This document shows, piece by piece, positions 46,719-55,794 of a stretch of DNA of 64,000 nt (position 1 is the first letter of the stretch; the number at the start of each line of letters is the position of its first letter). A model generated the notes under the pieces. The model saw only the letters and a program-made list of their open reading frames with translations. It ran no database searches and was not told where the DNA came from. This stretch comes from Bog-532 sp963742865 (GTDB lineage: Bacteria > Actinomycetota > Actinomycetes > Streptosporangiales > Streptosporangiaceae), in contig CAVUNW010000019.1 of assembly GCA_963742865.1 (NCBI GenBank), positions 89,297 to 153,296 on the forward strand. Direction: 5' to 3'. Made by a program: the position numbers and the translations under genes.

Positions 46719-47294
46719 CTACAGATAAGGTCCGGACGCGCCGGGCGGTCCCGGCCGTCCAGCATCCTCGCCCGGCATCTGTCCCGGTACCTGGCCCAGG
46801 CCGGGCGGCAGCGCCCGCCGCATCTGCTCGAGCTGCGCGCGTGCCGCCATCTGCTGCGCGAACAGGGTCGTCTGGATGCCGTGGAACAGCCCTTCGAGCC
46901 AGCCCACCAGCTGCGCCTGCGCCACCCGGAGCTCCGCCTCGCTGGGCAGTTCGTTCTCGGCGAAGGGGAGGGAGAGCCGCTCCAGTTCCTCGACGAGTTC
47001 CGGCGCGAGCCCATCCTCCAGCTCCTTGATGGAGCTCTCGTGGATCTCCCTGAGCCTGGCCCGGCTCTTCTCGTCCAGCGGCGCGGCCCTGACCTCTTCC
47101 AGCAGCTGGCGGATCATGCTGCCGATCCGCATGACCTTGGCCGGCTGCTCGACCATCTCGGTGACTGGCCGTTCCGAGCTGCCCGTCTGCTCCCCGTCCT
47201 CGCCCAGCGAGGCACCCTCGACCGGTATGCCATCGGGACCGACGACCATCACGTGGGGGCGGTTCCCGGAGTCTGCATTCATCCCGTCACTCAT
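46719..47294 (-). CDS. bpa: Bacterial proteasome activator (Bpa/PafE)
   Basis: This 191-residue protein of the DUF2587 family forms a ring that opens the 20S proteasome without ATP. The four-helix core runs from KVMRIGSMIRQLLEEVRAAP to QAQLVGWLEGLFHGIQTTLFAQQMAARAQLEQMRRALPPG (about residues 50-165). A Gly/Pro-rich tail ends in GPYL. Known family members end in GQYL, the HbYX-like motif that docks into the 20S ring, so the docking Tyr-Leu is kept. The start is ATG 47292-47294 (MSDGMNADSG). The longer frame to 47333 has no ribosome site advantage. The quinone oxidoreductase gene lies just upstream on the same strand. Confidence 0.93.
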   Translation of the reverse strand: MSDGMNADSGNRPHVMVVGPDGIPVEGASLGEDGEQTGSSERPVTEMVEQPAKVMRIGSMIRQLLEEVRAAPLDEKSRARLREIHESSIKELEDGLAPELVEELERLSLPFAENELPSEAELRVAQAQLVGWLEGLFHGIQTTLFAQQMAARAQLEQMRRALPPGLGQVPGQMPGEDAGRPGPPGASGPYL

Positions 47295-47368
47295 CTTTCT
47301 AGTGTGCCCGGACTGATTGGCGGCCAGGACCACGAGGTCGTCTTAACGGCCATGGGGTCCTGCCACTC

Positions 47369-48346
47369 TCATCTCACCAGCAGTACCTTGCCAATGTGGT
47401 CACCGTCCTCGAGGATCCGGTGCGCCTCGGCGGCATTGGGCATCGGTATCTTCCGGTCGATGACGGGAGCCACCTTGCCCGCGCTGGCGAGCGGCCACAC
47501 GTTTTCGTGCACGGCCGACACGATGGCGGCCTTCTCCCCGAGCGGCCGGTGCCGCAGGGTGGTCGCGTGAATGCTGGCCCGCTTGGCCATCAGCACACCG
47601 AGGTTGAGCTCGGCGCGACTGCCGCCCTGCTGCCCGATGATCACAAGCCGGCCGCCGGCCGCGAGGGCGGACACATTGCGGGCCAGGTAGCTCGCCCCCA
47701 TGATGTCCAGGATCACGTCCGCGCCGTGGCCCCCGGTGGCGTCGCGGGCGACCGTCACGAAGTCCTCGTTGCGATAGGAGATGGCGACATCGGCGCCCAG
47801 GGACCGGCAGAATTCCAGCTTCTTCCCGGCCCCGGCCGTGCACATCACCCGGGCGCCATTCGCCTTGGCCAGCTGAATGGCGATCGTGCCGATCCCGCTC
47901 GCGCCTCCGTGCACCAGGAGGGTCTCACCGGCGGTGAGCCGGCCCACCTGGAACACGTTGGAATACACGGTGCAGGTGGCCTCGGGCAGCGCCGCCGCGT
48001 CCACGACGCTGATCCCATCCGGGACGGGCAGCACCTGCCCGGCGGGGACCGCGACCTTTTCCGCGTAGCCGCCGCCCGCCATCAGCGCGCAGACGTCGTC
48101 ACCTGGCTGCCATCCGGTCACCTCCGTCCCGACGGCCTCGATCCGGCCGGAGCATTCCATCCCCGGATAGGGCGGAGCGCCCGGAGGCGGTGGGTACAGT
48201 CCCTGGCGCTGCAGCAGATCCGCCCGGTTGACGCCCGCAGCGGCCACGTCGATCAGGACTTCGCCGGGGCCCACATCCGGATCCGGTACTTCCTGCCACT
48301 CCAGTACCTCTGGCCCACCAGGCTTGGTGATAACCACGGCCCGCAT
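47369..48346 (-). CDS. NAD(P)H quinone oxidoreductase, zeta-crystallin/PIG3-like
   Basis: This 325-residue medium-chain dehydrogenase/reductase has the GroES-like N-domain (GVNRADLLQRQGLYPPPPG at about 40 is the PIG3-type signature) and a Rossmann domain with VHGGASGIGTIAIQLAKANGA (about 142). No structural zinc cysteines are present. It reduces quinones with NADPH. The bpa gene follows about 75 nt downstream on the same strand, and the MinD-like ATPase gene diverges from it. The three genes occur together in many actinomycetes, but no functional link is proven. Confidence 0.92.
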   Translation of the reverse strand: MRAVVITKPGGPEVLEWQEVPDPDVGPGEVLIDVAAAGVNRADLLQRQGLYPPPPGAPPYPGMECSGRIEAVGTEVTGWQPGDDVCALMAGGGYAEKVAVPAGQVLPVPDGISVVDAAALPEATCTVYSNVFQVGRLTAGETLLVHGGASGIGTIAIQLAKANGARVMCTAGAGKKLEFCRSLGADVAISYRNEDFVTVARDATGGHGADVILDIMGASYLARNVSALAAGGRLVIIGQQGGSRAELNLGVLMAKRASIHATTLRHRPLGEKAAIVSAVHENVWPLASAGKVAPVIDRKIPMPNAAEAHRILEDGDHIGKVLLVR

Positions 48347-48511
48347 ATATCACTCCTGTGTGTAATTTCCCGTTACGGGTTGCGACGGCGGGTGATCAAT
48401 GTCTAGCTCTATGGCAACCGGCGCCGTTGGCCTAGGCTTCCGCTGTAAGCAACCAGACCCTGCCCGCACCGGGCTGACATAGTCTCACCTTGAGGAATCG
48501 GGGGAGCGACC

Positions 48512-50701
48512 TGTGGCGACCGATGACCGCGACATGCCTGCTGGAGCGGCAGAAGGCGGACGCGACGACATGCCCGCAGGACCGCCGGTGCCACATACGG
48601 ACAACGGCAGGCCTGGCTCCGGTGGCGATCCCGGACCCGGCAACGATGCCAGCCACAGCACGGCCGCCGATCAGCAGGCGGTAGGCCGATAGCAGGCAGT
48701 GGCCGGGGAGCGGCGGCGGTGGCGGGGGAGCAGGCAGCGGGCCCAGGGCAGTCGGGAACGGCGGGGGCTCAGCCGGCCGGGGAGCAGGCGAGGCCGGCCG
48801 GGGAGCAGTCCGGCTGGCACCCCGACGATGACTTCGAGCCGTACCTGCCCCCCGGACCCAATCCGTTCTCCTCGGTGCACCCGCAGGGAACTCCCTACCG
48901 GCCGCCGGCGGGGCCCGCGGGAGCGGAGCCGGCCTACGAGCGGGAGGAACGGGGGGACGCGGAAGGGGAGACGGGGCACGCAGGATTCGCGGAGCACGGC
49001 TACCCGCCCGTATCGCCGTATCCGCCGCTGCCCGATGAGGATCCCCACGGCCGCCGTCCTGGCGGGGCCGCCAACGGAGGCGCCTCGCCCTACCCCGCGT
49101 ACCGGCCCTACGACCTCGACGAGGAGGCGGCTGGGGACGCCCCGCTGACGGACTATGGGCTGCCCTCCCCGCAGGCGTACGGACTCGCCCCGCCCCCGCC
49201 GCCGGCCGAGCCGCTCCCTGATCTGGATGCCGCCGAGCAGGTTTACCGGCATGAGCCCTACGAAGCGCCCGGTTACCCTGACGACGACCTCGAGGATGAG
49301 GAGAGCGGTCCGCCGTCCGCGGGGCGCGGCCGGCCGGCCGGTGGTCATCGGCGTACTCCGGGCCCGACGGGGGAGCATCGTGCCGGGGCCACGGAGAACG
49401 GCCTGCGCGGTGCCGGGCTGCACGGCGATCCCGCGCGCACCGATGCCCCGCCCCCGCGTGGCCCGCAGCCACCCGTCATGCCGCCCAGCCGGACGGCGCC
49501 GGGTCCGGGCTATCCTCCGCCCGGGCCCGTTCCGCCTGGTCCGCTGCCCCCGGGTGCCGCCCAGCCCGGGCCTGGCGTGCCCCGCCGGGCCGGCGTGCGC
49601 GATGGGCCTGGCGCACAGCGCGGGCCCGGCGCACAACGCGGGCCCGGCGTGCGCAGTGGGCCCGTCGCGCCGCAGGGACCCGGCGCGGACGGCGCGGACT
49701 TTTCGCCGCTGCCCGGGGACGGGGCCGTCCAGGAACGCGAGACGGCGGACAGCCTGACGGCAGAGGCGCTGCTGCACGGCAAGCGGCCGGCCCCGGGCTC
49801 TGGCTGGCGCCGCACCATCTTCCGGGCCACCGGCGGACTGGTCCGGGTGGGTGAGTCAGCCAGCTCGCAGCGCCGCCGGGAGCTCATCTGGCGGGCCCGG
49901 ACGCCGGTCGCGGGTGGTCATCACCGGGTCGCCGTCATGAGCCTCAAGGGCGGCGTGGGCAAGACCACGACGACCGTCGGCCTGGGCGCCACGCTGGCGA
50001 CTCTGCGCGGGGACCGGGTCATCGCGGTGGACGCGAATCCCGACCGGGGCACGCTGTCGGACAAGGTCCGGCTGGAGACGTCGGCGACGGTCAGGGATCT
50101 GCTGAACGAACGGCAGCAGGTGCACCGGTACGCCGACGTGCGGGCCTTCACCTCCCAGGCGTCCAGCCGGCTGGAGGTGCTGGCCTCCGACCGCGATCCC
50201 GGCGTATCCGTCGCGTTCAGCGAGGATGACTACTGCGACGTCGCCCGTGTCCTGGAGCACTACTACTCGATCTGCATCACCGACTGCGGGACCGGCCTGC
50301 TGCACTCCGCGATGACCGGTGTGCTGGCCCTGGCCGACCAGATCGTCCTGGTCAGTTCGCCGTCGGTCGACGGGGCCCGCTCCGCGAGCGCGACCCTCGA
50401 CTGGCTGGACGCCCACGACTACGGCGACCTGGTGCGCAACGCGGTGGTCGTGCTGTCCACCGTCCGCCCGCGGAGCAAGAGCACCGTGGACCTGGACCGG
50501 CTGGAGCAGCACTTCGCCGCGCGGTGCCGCGCCGTCGTGCGGGTTCCCTACGACGCCCACCTGGAAGAGGGCGCCGAAGTCGAGCTGGAGCAGCTCAGCC
50601 CGGCCACCACCGAGGCCTACCTCCAGCTCGCGGCCACGGTCGGCGACGGCTTCGCGTGGCCGCGCCGCGCCCTGCAGGGGACCGCCCCGGCCCATCCGTG
50701 A
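48512..50701 (+). CDS. MinD/ParA-like ATPase with long Pro-rich N-terminal region (in-frame stop near 48689)
   Basis: The C-terminal 260 residues are a Walker-type ATPase. They carry the deviant Walker A SLKGGVGKTTTTVGL (near 49948), VIAVDANPDRGTLSDKV (Walker A' Asp) and TDCGTGLLHSAMTGVL (Walker B). The N-terminal 390 residues are Pro/Gly/Glu-rich and disordered, with Gly-Pro-Gly-Ala-Gln repeats near 49600-49660. An uninterrupted frame starts at GTG 48719 without a good ribosome site. A better start, GTG 48512 with GGGGGAG six bases upstream, lies in the same frame but is separated by a TAG at about 48689, so a nonsense change or a pair of indels is possible. Related actinobacterial proteins are linked to secretion or polar organisation; the function here is unknown. 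Confidence 0.82.
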
Positions 50702-50774
50702 TTGGGCATGGGATTCGGGCAGCGGACGAAGGCTGCCGGTCTGGAGCCAGGACGGCTGGGTAGCTGAAGCGATT

Positions 50775-51521
50775 TCAATCTCCGATTGCTGCGGAGCGGA
50801 CAGGCGCAGATAAAGCCCGCTTCGCGTGGTATATGCCTCGGAGTCCGGTAAGCCAGGGATTAACCCCGGAATCGGCTGCCGAATGTAAGTCGACCGACTG
50901 GGTGAATTTTCCGTATTCGCCCTGCAGCCAGCGCGCCAGCAACCCTAGATCGACTCGCCAATGGTTCCCAATCTGGTTCCCAGGAAGTTCTCCATTACCG
51001 ATCGCCGTAATGACGAGATCCACATCCACCCGCAGGACCGACGCTGCCTCTGCCGCAGTGAGTATCCGCAGCCCCGATGCAGTGCCCGCATGGGGAAGCT
51101 CCGATGCCTGACCAATTGCGGCAGAGACTGCAGGGCCGGGCGCCGATTTTGGTGAATCGGGGGCGTTGGCAGGCTCAGCCACGACGGTCCCAGCAGGCGG
51201 GTCGGGTTGCCCAGTATCGGCTGAGCGGTCGATTCCCTCGGCTACCTCTCTTTCCGGAGGTGGCGCAGCTTGGGAGGCTTCCGGCAACGATGAGGTGTGA
51301 GCGGCAGGGTCAGCGGTACCAGTCCGATCGCTCGCCTTTTCGGACTGACCGTGTGCTGACCGCGCAGGACGCCTGCGCGCCACGAGGACAGCCAGAGCGA
51401 CCGTCGCGGCCCACGTAGTAAGAACGCTGCCGACACTGTGAATGAACGTTGCCAGCAGTGCCAGCCAACCGAGCGCCAGGCCGGGCAGAAGCCAGGCGGA
51501 CATTCGGAGCCATGGGCTCAT
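50775..51521 (-). CDS. Membrane-anchored protein with C-terminal excisionase-type helix-turn-helix
   Basis: From ATG 51519-51521 (MSPWLRMSAWLLPG) the product has 248 residues. Two close membrane segments lie at about 8-24 and 30-48. A long Pro/Ala/Glu-rich linker (50-165) leads to a C-terminal MerR/excisionase-like DNA-binding domain: LTAAEAASVLRVDVDLVITAIGNGELPGNQIGNHWRVDLGLLARWL, about 170-215. The WRV strand and LARWL helix are typical of excisionase-family HTH domains. A membrane-tethered one-component regulator is one reading, but excisionase folds may also mediate protein contacts. The role is unknown. GC content is lower than in the core genes. The gene lies at the left border of the accessory region. 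Confidence 0.65.
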   Translation of the reverse strand: MSPWLRMSAWLLPGLALGWLALLATFIHSVGSVLTTWAATVALAVLVARRRPARSAHGQSEKASDRTGTADPAAHTSSLPEASQAAPPPEREVAEGIDRSADTGQPDPPAGTVVAEPANAPDSPKSAPGPAVSAAIGQASELPHAGTASGLRILTAAEAASVLRVDVDLVITAIGNGELPGNQIGNHWRVDLGLLARWLQGEYGKFTQSVDLHSAADSGVNPWLTGLRGIYHAKRALSAPVRSAAIGD

Positions 51522-51946
51522 CCCATCGCTCTTTCCATTGGCCACTACTTGATCGTGCCGTAGATTATGTGCAGGCAAGGGCAGACAGGCCGTCGTCCGG
51601 CGTTTATTATAAAGGAACTTCTGGTTAGAAGGCTGGGGCGATGGCACGTACCTCCCCGCGCAGGTGGACGTTGCTGCCCGTCATGCTCACTGCATTGCTG
51701 GCAAAGGGGTACGGCGGTCACGGCGGAGACGTAATCTCGTTTCGCCGGGGGCCAGGCGGCGGGCGGCTCTGGCGTTGCCCCAAGAAATCCTGCCGACGAG
51801 TGGAACGGACGCGGCTCCCCCGTCCCCGATGTTCGGGAACGCCGGAAAAGCCTCACGATCCCGTCGATGCCGAGCCGCTCCCAGACGATGACAATAGCCC
51901 TACGAGCGACGACCTCCATTTGTTCGGATATTAGGCTGGGCAAGTA
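51522..51946. other. Intergenic region, no convincing gene
   Basis: Open frames exist on both strands (51641-51934 plus, 51545-51943 minus), but neither has a ribosome site, recognisable motifs or neighbours of use. A lower-GC patch near 51590-51625 could hold a promoter. Confidence 0.45.
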
Positions 51947-52897
51947 GTGGACGCGCTTACGGATCGGCTAGGCACTCGGTTCCTGGTGGTCACCGTAGTG
52001 CCGAATTCCTTGCTGATCGCCTACCTGAGTTTGCTCGTCGCCGCAGGCGCGCCAGCGCACTCTCCATCTATTTCGCGGGCGCTCGGAGTTCTGAATGCCC
52101 TCACAATCCGCCAGATCGTTGTCATACTTCTGGGCCTGCTTATTATTTCCGTAGCTACCCATCCTCTCCAGATACCTCTTATTCAGCTCGTAGAGGGCTA
52201 CTGGCGAGGATTGCCCTTCGGCTCAATGGCTGCTGAGAGCTGTACCAGCCGATTCCGGGCTGAGCGTCGCTGGGCGAATGAGATCCTGCTGCAAAGCGGA
52301 GATAGGGCACTGTCAGCAGAGGCCGGCCAGATCGTCGCTGACGCGGAGTACCGTTTGTACTGGCTGCCTGGCCAAGAGCAGGACCTGCTGCCAACGGAGC
52401 TGGGCAACACCCTGCGGGTCGGTGAGATCAGGGCCGGTGAGCGTTACGGATTGGTACTTGACGTGGCGATGGCACGCTTGTCTCCGCTGCTATCACCTGC
52501 CACCCTCGACGACCTCGGTGACAAGCGAAATCAGCTGGATGCGGCCGTCCGGCTGTGCATCGCTGCTGGTCTAGCCACAGTGGCCAGCATCGGCCTGCTG
52601 CTCTGGGATGGGCCTTGGCTGTTCCTGGCCCTCGTGACCTACCTTCTTTGCTGGATCTGCTATCGGGCCGCGGTTGCCGCTGCACGCACCTTCTCGACTA
52701 GCTTGGCTGCGGCGGTCGACCTGCATCACCTGGAGGTCTTCGACGCGCTGCAGCTCGAACGCCCAGCCAATCTCGCCCAGGAGATCGAAATTAATAGCAC
52801 GCTGGGAAAGCTCTTTAATGGCGACAGGCTTGATACCAAGGCCAAGGGTGACTTGCATTATGTAGCCGTACAAGCGGATAAGCCGGCGGACAAGTGA
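51947..52897 (+). CDS. Membrane protein of unknown function, actinobacterial accessory family
   Basis: The product has 316 residues. Two hydrophobic segments lie near the N-terminus (about 13-33 and 55-75, RQIVVILLGLLIISVA) and two in the middle-to-end part (about 205-245, LATVASIGLLLWDGPWLFLALVTYLLCW). A soluble loop between them contains LLPTELGNTLRVGEIRAGERYGLVLDVAMARLSPLLS. I recall a similar TELGN..R.....RYG block in uncharacterised actinobacterial membrane proteins, but I cannot name a family. GTG start at 51947. GC is lower than in the core region. It converges on the TPR protein gene. Confidence 0.7.
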   Translation: MDALTDRLGTRFLVVTVVPNSLLIAYLSLLVAAGAPAHSPSISRALGVLNALTIRQIVVILLGLLIISVATHPLQIPLIQLVEGYWRGLPFGSMAAESCTSRFRAERRWANEILLQSGDRALSAEAGQIVADAEYRLYWLPGQEQDLLPTELGNTLRVGEIRAGERYGLVLDVAMARLSPLLSPATLDDLGDKRNQLDAAVRLCIAAGLATVASIGLLLWDGPWLFLALVTYLLCWICYRAAVAAARTFSTSLAAAVDLHHLEVFDALQLERPANLAQEIEINSTLGKLFNGDRLDTKAKGDLHYVAVQADKPADK

Positions 52898-52937
52898 TTA
52901 CTTGGCAGCCACAGGCAGCGGAATCAGGCCATATCGG

Positions 52938-54014
52938 CTACGCGGCCCTTGCCCGGTTCAGGTTTTCGAGCGCGGTGCGTTCGCTGTGGCGGTCTTTCGT
53001 TTCCTGGTAGATGGCGATGGCGGCCTCGTGCGCGGCAATCGCATCCGCTACACGTCCTGACTGCCGCAGGGCGATGCCGAGGTTGTTCAGTGCGTTGCCT
53101 TCGCTGTGGCGGTCTTTCGTTTCCTGGTAGATGGCGATGGCGGCCTCGTGCGCGGCAATCGCATTCCGGAGCTGGAGAATGCCCCTGAGACCGATGCCGA
53201 GGTTGTTCAGAGCATCACCCTCGCCGTCCCGGTCTTTTGTCTCCTGGTAGATGGCGATCGCCGCCTCAAGCGCAGGAACCGCATCCCCGAACCTGCCTAC
53301 TGCTAGCAGTGCCCCCCCACGGTTGTTCAGGGTGTCGCCCTCACCCCGGCGGTCTCCGGCCTGCCGGGCGGCTTCCACGCCGATGGCCGTAGTGGCGAGC
53401 AAGTCGTCGAAACGGCGCTGCTTGGCAAGGTACTCCGCCAGCAGCAGCGGAAGTCTCATCGCCGTCTGATTCCGTCCGGTTTCTGCGGCCATATGCACCG
53501 CCGCGGTCAGGTTGGCTCGCTCCGCGTCCAGCCAGGCCACCGCGCTGTCCTGATCATCAAACTGTACTGTTGCGGTCACCCCCGGCAGCATCCGCAAGAA
53601 GCCGTCGGCGGCGTCCGTCATGCTCAGGTAATAACCGAGCAAACGGTCCCGAGCCTGCTCGCGCCCATCAGCGTCGGCATAGGCGTCGGAAAGCTGACGG
53701 GCAAACAGCTGAATGAGGCATTCGATCGTCCACCGCTCCCCGCCGTCCGGCGCAGCATCAACCAGGCAGCACCGGGCCAGGATCGCCAGCTCCTTCCGTG
53801 CCTGGCTGGAAGGCACACCGGCGAGCGCTGCTGCGGCGGGGGTGCAGACATGCGGCCCAGGGTTCACTGGCAGCAGCCGGAACATCCGTGCGGCGGTCGC
53901 AGGCAGCCTGGCATAGGACAATTCGTAAGCGTTTACGTTGACCGAGCGGCCGACGTCTTGTGTTGCCCAGCCTCGTGCTGGGTGATCCCCGGAGTTGTCA
54001 TGTGCGGCAGCCAT
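52938..54014 (-). CDS. Truncated STAND/NB-ARC-type protein: winged-helix remnant plus tetratricopeptide repeats
   Basis: The usable part starts around YELSYARLPATAARMFRLLPVNPGPHV, the winged-helix segment that normally follows an NB-ARC ATPase in AfsR-like regulators. LQIFARQL-type and DRLLGYYLSMTDAADGFL linker helices follow, then four TPR units of the form DALNNLGIALRQSGRVADAIAAHEAAIAIYQETKDRHSEG (about 245-355). No P-loop is present in the 270 bp upstream, so the ATPase and any N-terminal effector have been lost. ATG 54012-54014 is the best start but has no clear ribosome site. Two TPR units share a 65-bp stretch of identical DNA. It is either a pseudogene remnant or a small TPR adaptor. 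Confidence 0.6.
   Translation of the reverse strand: MAAAHDNSGDHPARGWATQDVGRSVNVNAYELSYARLPATAARMFRLLPVNPGPHVCTPAAAALAGVPSSQARKELAILARCCLVDAAPDGGERWTIECLIQLFARQLSDAYADADGREQARDRLLGYYLSMTDAADGFLRMLPGVTATVQFDDQDSAVAWLDAERANLTAAVHMAAETGRNQTAMRLPLLLAEYLAKQRRFDDLLATTAIGVEAARQAGDRRGEGDTLNNRGGALLAVGRFGDAVPALEAAIAIYQETKDRDGEGDALNNLGIGLRGILQLRNAIAAHEAAIAIYQETKDRHSEGNALNNLGIALRQSGRVADAIAAHEAAIAIYQETKDRHSERTALENLNRARAA
52978..53162. repeat. 65-bp exact direct repeat within the TPR region
   Basis: The block at about 52978-53042 recurs at 53098-53162 with a 120-bp period (one TPR unit plus a short turn). DNA-level identity, as opposed to only protein similarity, indicates a recent duplication or gene conversion of TPR units. 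Confidence 0.85.
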
Positions 54015-54149
54015 TGCCACCCTGCCCATTCGAAGACGGTCATAGCATTGACGTGGCAGCAGCCGTATACCTCCTCGGGACGTGGCTGGACGCAGTCGGC
54101 GTTTCGGCTGAAGCGCCAGCTTGCCCGCAACGATGACCGGGCCACGCTT

Positions 54150-54178
54150 GTTCGAACTTAACATCGAATGATTCGAAC
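54150..54178. promoter_or_regulatory. Inverted repeat GTTCGAA...TTCGAAC
   Basis: GTTCGAA (54150-54156) and TTCGAAC (54172-54178) form a 7-bp inverted repeat 15 bp apart. A further TCGAATG copy occurs on each side (54164, 54189). It lies in the 584-nt gap between the TPR gene and the HIRAN gene, where I see no other feature. It could be an operator; the relation to LexA boxes is weak because the spacing differs. Confidence 0.4.
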
Positions 54179-54598
54179 AACAAGTCGAATGTAAGTTCCA
54201 TCCAGCAAGACGTGGCCGATTCACTTCAGCCCACCCTTGGATATGAGGTCTGTGAGAGGCTAGATCCGATGCTGGGCGGCTCACGCGGACCTAGTATCAA
54301 GCTGCGGACCAGCCAGGGACCAGCGGGCAGCACTGCCGCCCGTCCCGGGCGGGCCGCAATGAGGAGGGCTCGCCTAGTGGCCGATGGCGGCGGTCTTGAA
54401 AAGGGACCTTAGCCTGACGGCGCAACAGGAGCGCATGTCCGCTGACGTGTACAAACCTTCTGTGAGCTGCACCGATATTGGGTAGCGATAGCACCCGGCT
54501 GTCCAGGTTCATCCGGCGTGGTCCAAGCGTCGATCGGCACCTACGGACCAGTGACGGTCCAAGTGATACGCCGATGGCGCCCTATCGATTGCGCGGGC

Positions 54599-55312
54599 CT
54601 AGAGGCCGAAGTCGGCTGGGTTATGGCGGAGGAATACGCCAAGCCGTCCCGGACCGTCCTCTCGCATCCCGCCGCCGGCGATGACGCCGTACAGCGCGAT
54701 TGGCTGGCCGTAGCGCTCTTGCAGGTGCAGCACCCCAGGACGATACCGGCGGGCACTGGCACGCGAAAGGTGGCCAACTTTCAGGCACTGCACCCAGACC
54801 GCCACAGCGTCGGTGTCGTGCGGATTGTCGTGTTCAGCAACCAGGACGGCACGCACATCAAAGCGGACTCGCTCGTCGCGGCGGCGCGGGCCTACTAGGC
54901 GCCATAGATTTTCCTGGTAGTACGACTCACCGACCACATCGAGATCTTCACTGCCCTCAAGGACCGTAAACATCATGCCGCTTGGCATCACGGTGGTCCC
55001 TGGGCTGCTGTGGGCCCGCTCTGGTTTCCCGGACCCGCGCTCAGTTCGCTTCGGGGTAGCGGGTGCCTTCCTGGGGGCCTGCGCTCGATCACCCGACTGC
55101 TTAGGCTTGGGTTTGCCTCGCAGGGCATTGACCGCCGCGTCTTCTAGCTTGAGCTCTGGCAAGCTGACCGGATGCGCGGCGCGCTGTAGCTGCTTGACCG
55201 GCTTTGGGGTGGCAGCGCGCACTGCGGTGTGGACAGGATGCGTCGCTTTCCTGACAGTCCGGCGTGCCTTCTTCAATGGTTTCGGCGCGAACAGCCGCCA
55301 GAGCAGCCCCAT
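54599..55312 (-). CDS. HIRAN-domain protein with basic N-terminal region
   Basis: The product has 237 residues from ATG 55310-55312. The N-terminal 110 residues are very basic (KPLKKARRTVRKATHPVHTA, KPKPKQSGDRAQAPRKAPATPKRTERG). The C-terminal 125 residues resemble a HIRAN domain: FTVLEGSEDLDVVGESYYQENLWRLVG, VRAVLVAEHDNPHDTDAVAVWVQCLKVGHLSRASARRY and GVIAGGG. HIRAN domains bind DNA 3' ends or stalled-fork structures and occur fused to helicases, nucleases or alone. No helicase is fused or adjacent here. It lies immediately outside the IS21-type left end. Its role is inferred only as DNA binding. Confidence 0.75.
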   Translation of the reverse strand: MGLLWRLFAPKPLKKARRTVRKATHPVHTAVRAATPKPVKQLQRAAHPVSLPELKLEDAAVNALRGKPKPKQSGDRAQAPRKAPATPKRTERGSGKPERAHSSPGTTVMPSGMMFTVLEGSEDLDVVGESYYQENLWRLVGPRRRDERVRFDVRAVLVAEHDNPHDTDAVAVWVQCLKVGHLSRASARRYRPGVLHLQERYGQPIALYGVIAGGGMREDGPGRLGVFLRHNPADFGL

Positions 55313-55483
55313 GTGGTGATCCTGTCCTCGGAACCCGATGCACCTCTTGGACGCGGGAACGGCGGCCACGGTTGACGCGCCGAAATTGGCAGCGCCTGTG
55401 AGGACAGCCTTCTGCGCTGGGACGCCGGAGAACAGACGAAGGTGTGTACCTAGCGCTTGATCCCTTGCTTGCAAAGATTGGCT

Positions 55484-55581
55484 ACGTCGGCTCCGATTGG
55501 CCCCACCATGACGGCTTGAAGTGGCCCCACCCTTTGGTTGCAGTTGGTACCGGGATGGTCGTGTCGGCTTGAAGTGGCCCC
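55484..55581. repeat. IS21-type left end with repeated GACGGCTTGAAGTGGCCCC motifs
   Basis: Two copies of the 19-bp motif lie at 55510-55528 and 55563-55581 (the latter with one change), 53 bp apart. The outer one is preceded by a diverged ATTGGCCCCACCAT block. The same arrangement occurs in inverted orientation at 58242-58335. Multiple subterminal repeats of this kind are typical of IS21-family ends. Within 60 bp the start of an istA-like frame follows. Confidence 0.75.
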
Positions 55582-55634
55582 ACTTGGGAGCTTGACGTGG
55601 GATGGTCGGGGTGCACGCAACCTGAGGCGGCTCT

Positions 55635-55790
55635 GTGGCGGCCTCCAAGGTTGAGTTGTTCGAGCTGATCCGGCGACGCGCCCGCATGCCTCAGCAAGCC
55701 GGGCAGGAGCCGTGCGGCGCGAGCCGGAGAGGATGGGCGCGACTGCTGGGTCCGCCTGCCAGGTCCCGGAGTCCGCCGGTCGGTGCCCGC
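55635..55790 (+). pseudogene. 5' remnant of an IS21-family transposase gene (istA)
   Basis: GTG at 55635 begins VAASKVELFELIRRRARM, the N-terminal signature of IS21 IstA proteins (S-K-V-E-L-[FY]-x-x-I-R-R). The following residues (GASRRGWARLLGPPARSRSPP) only vaguely resemble the helix-turn-helix and proline stretch that should come next. The gene is cut off by the 3' end of the TetR gene at 55795. The rest of istA, including the DDE core, and all of istB are missing. Confidence 0.65.
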
Positions 55791-55794
55791 CTCA

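Noticed and set aside
51641..51934. 97-residue plus-strand ORF before the membrane protein gene
   Set aside because: No ribosome site, no motif, and an equal-sized open frame exists on the other strand.
54518..54898. 126-residue plus-strand ORF
   Set aside because: It lies antisense to the HIRAN domain, whose protein-level pattern is convincing.
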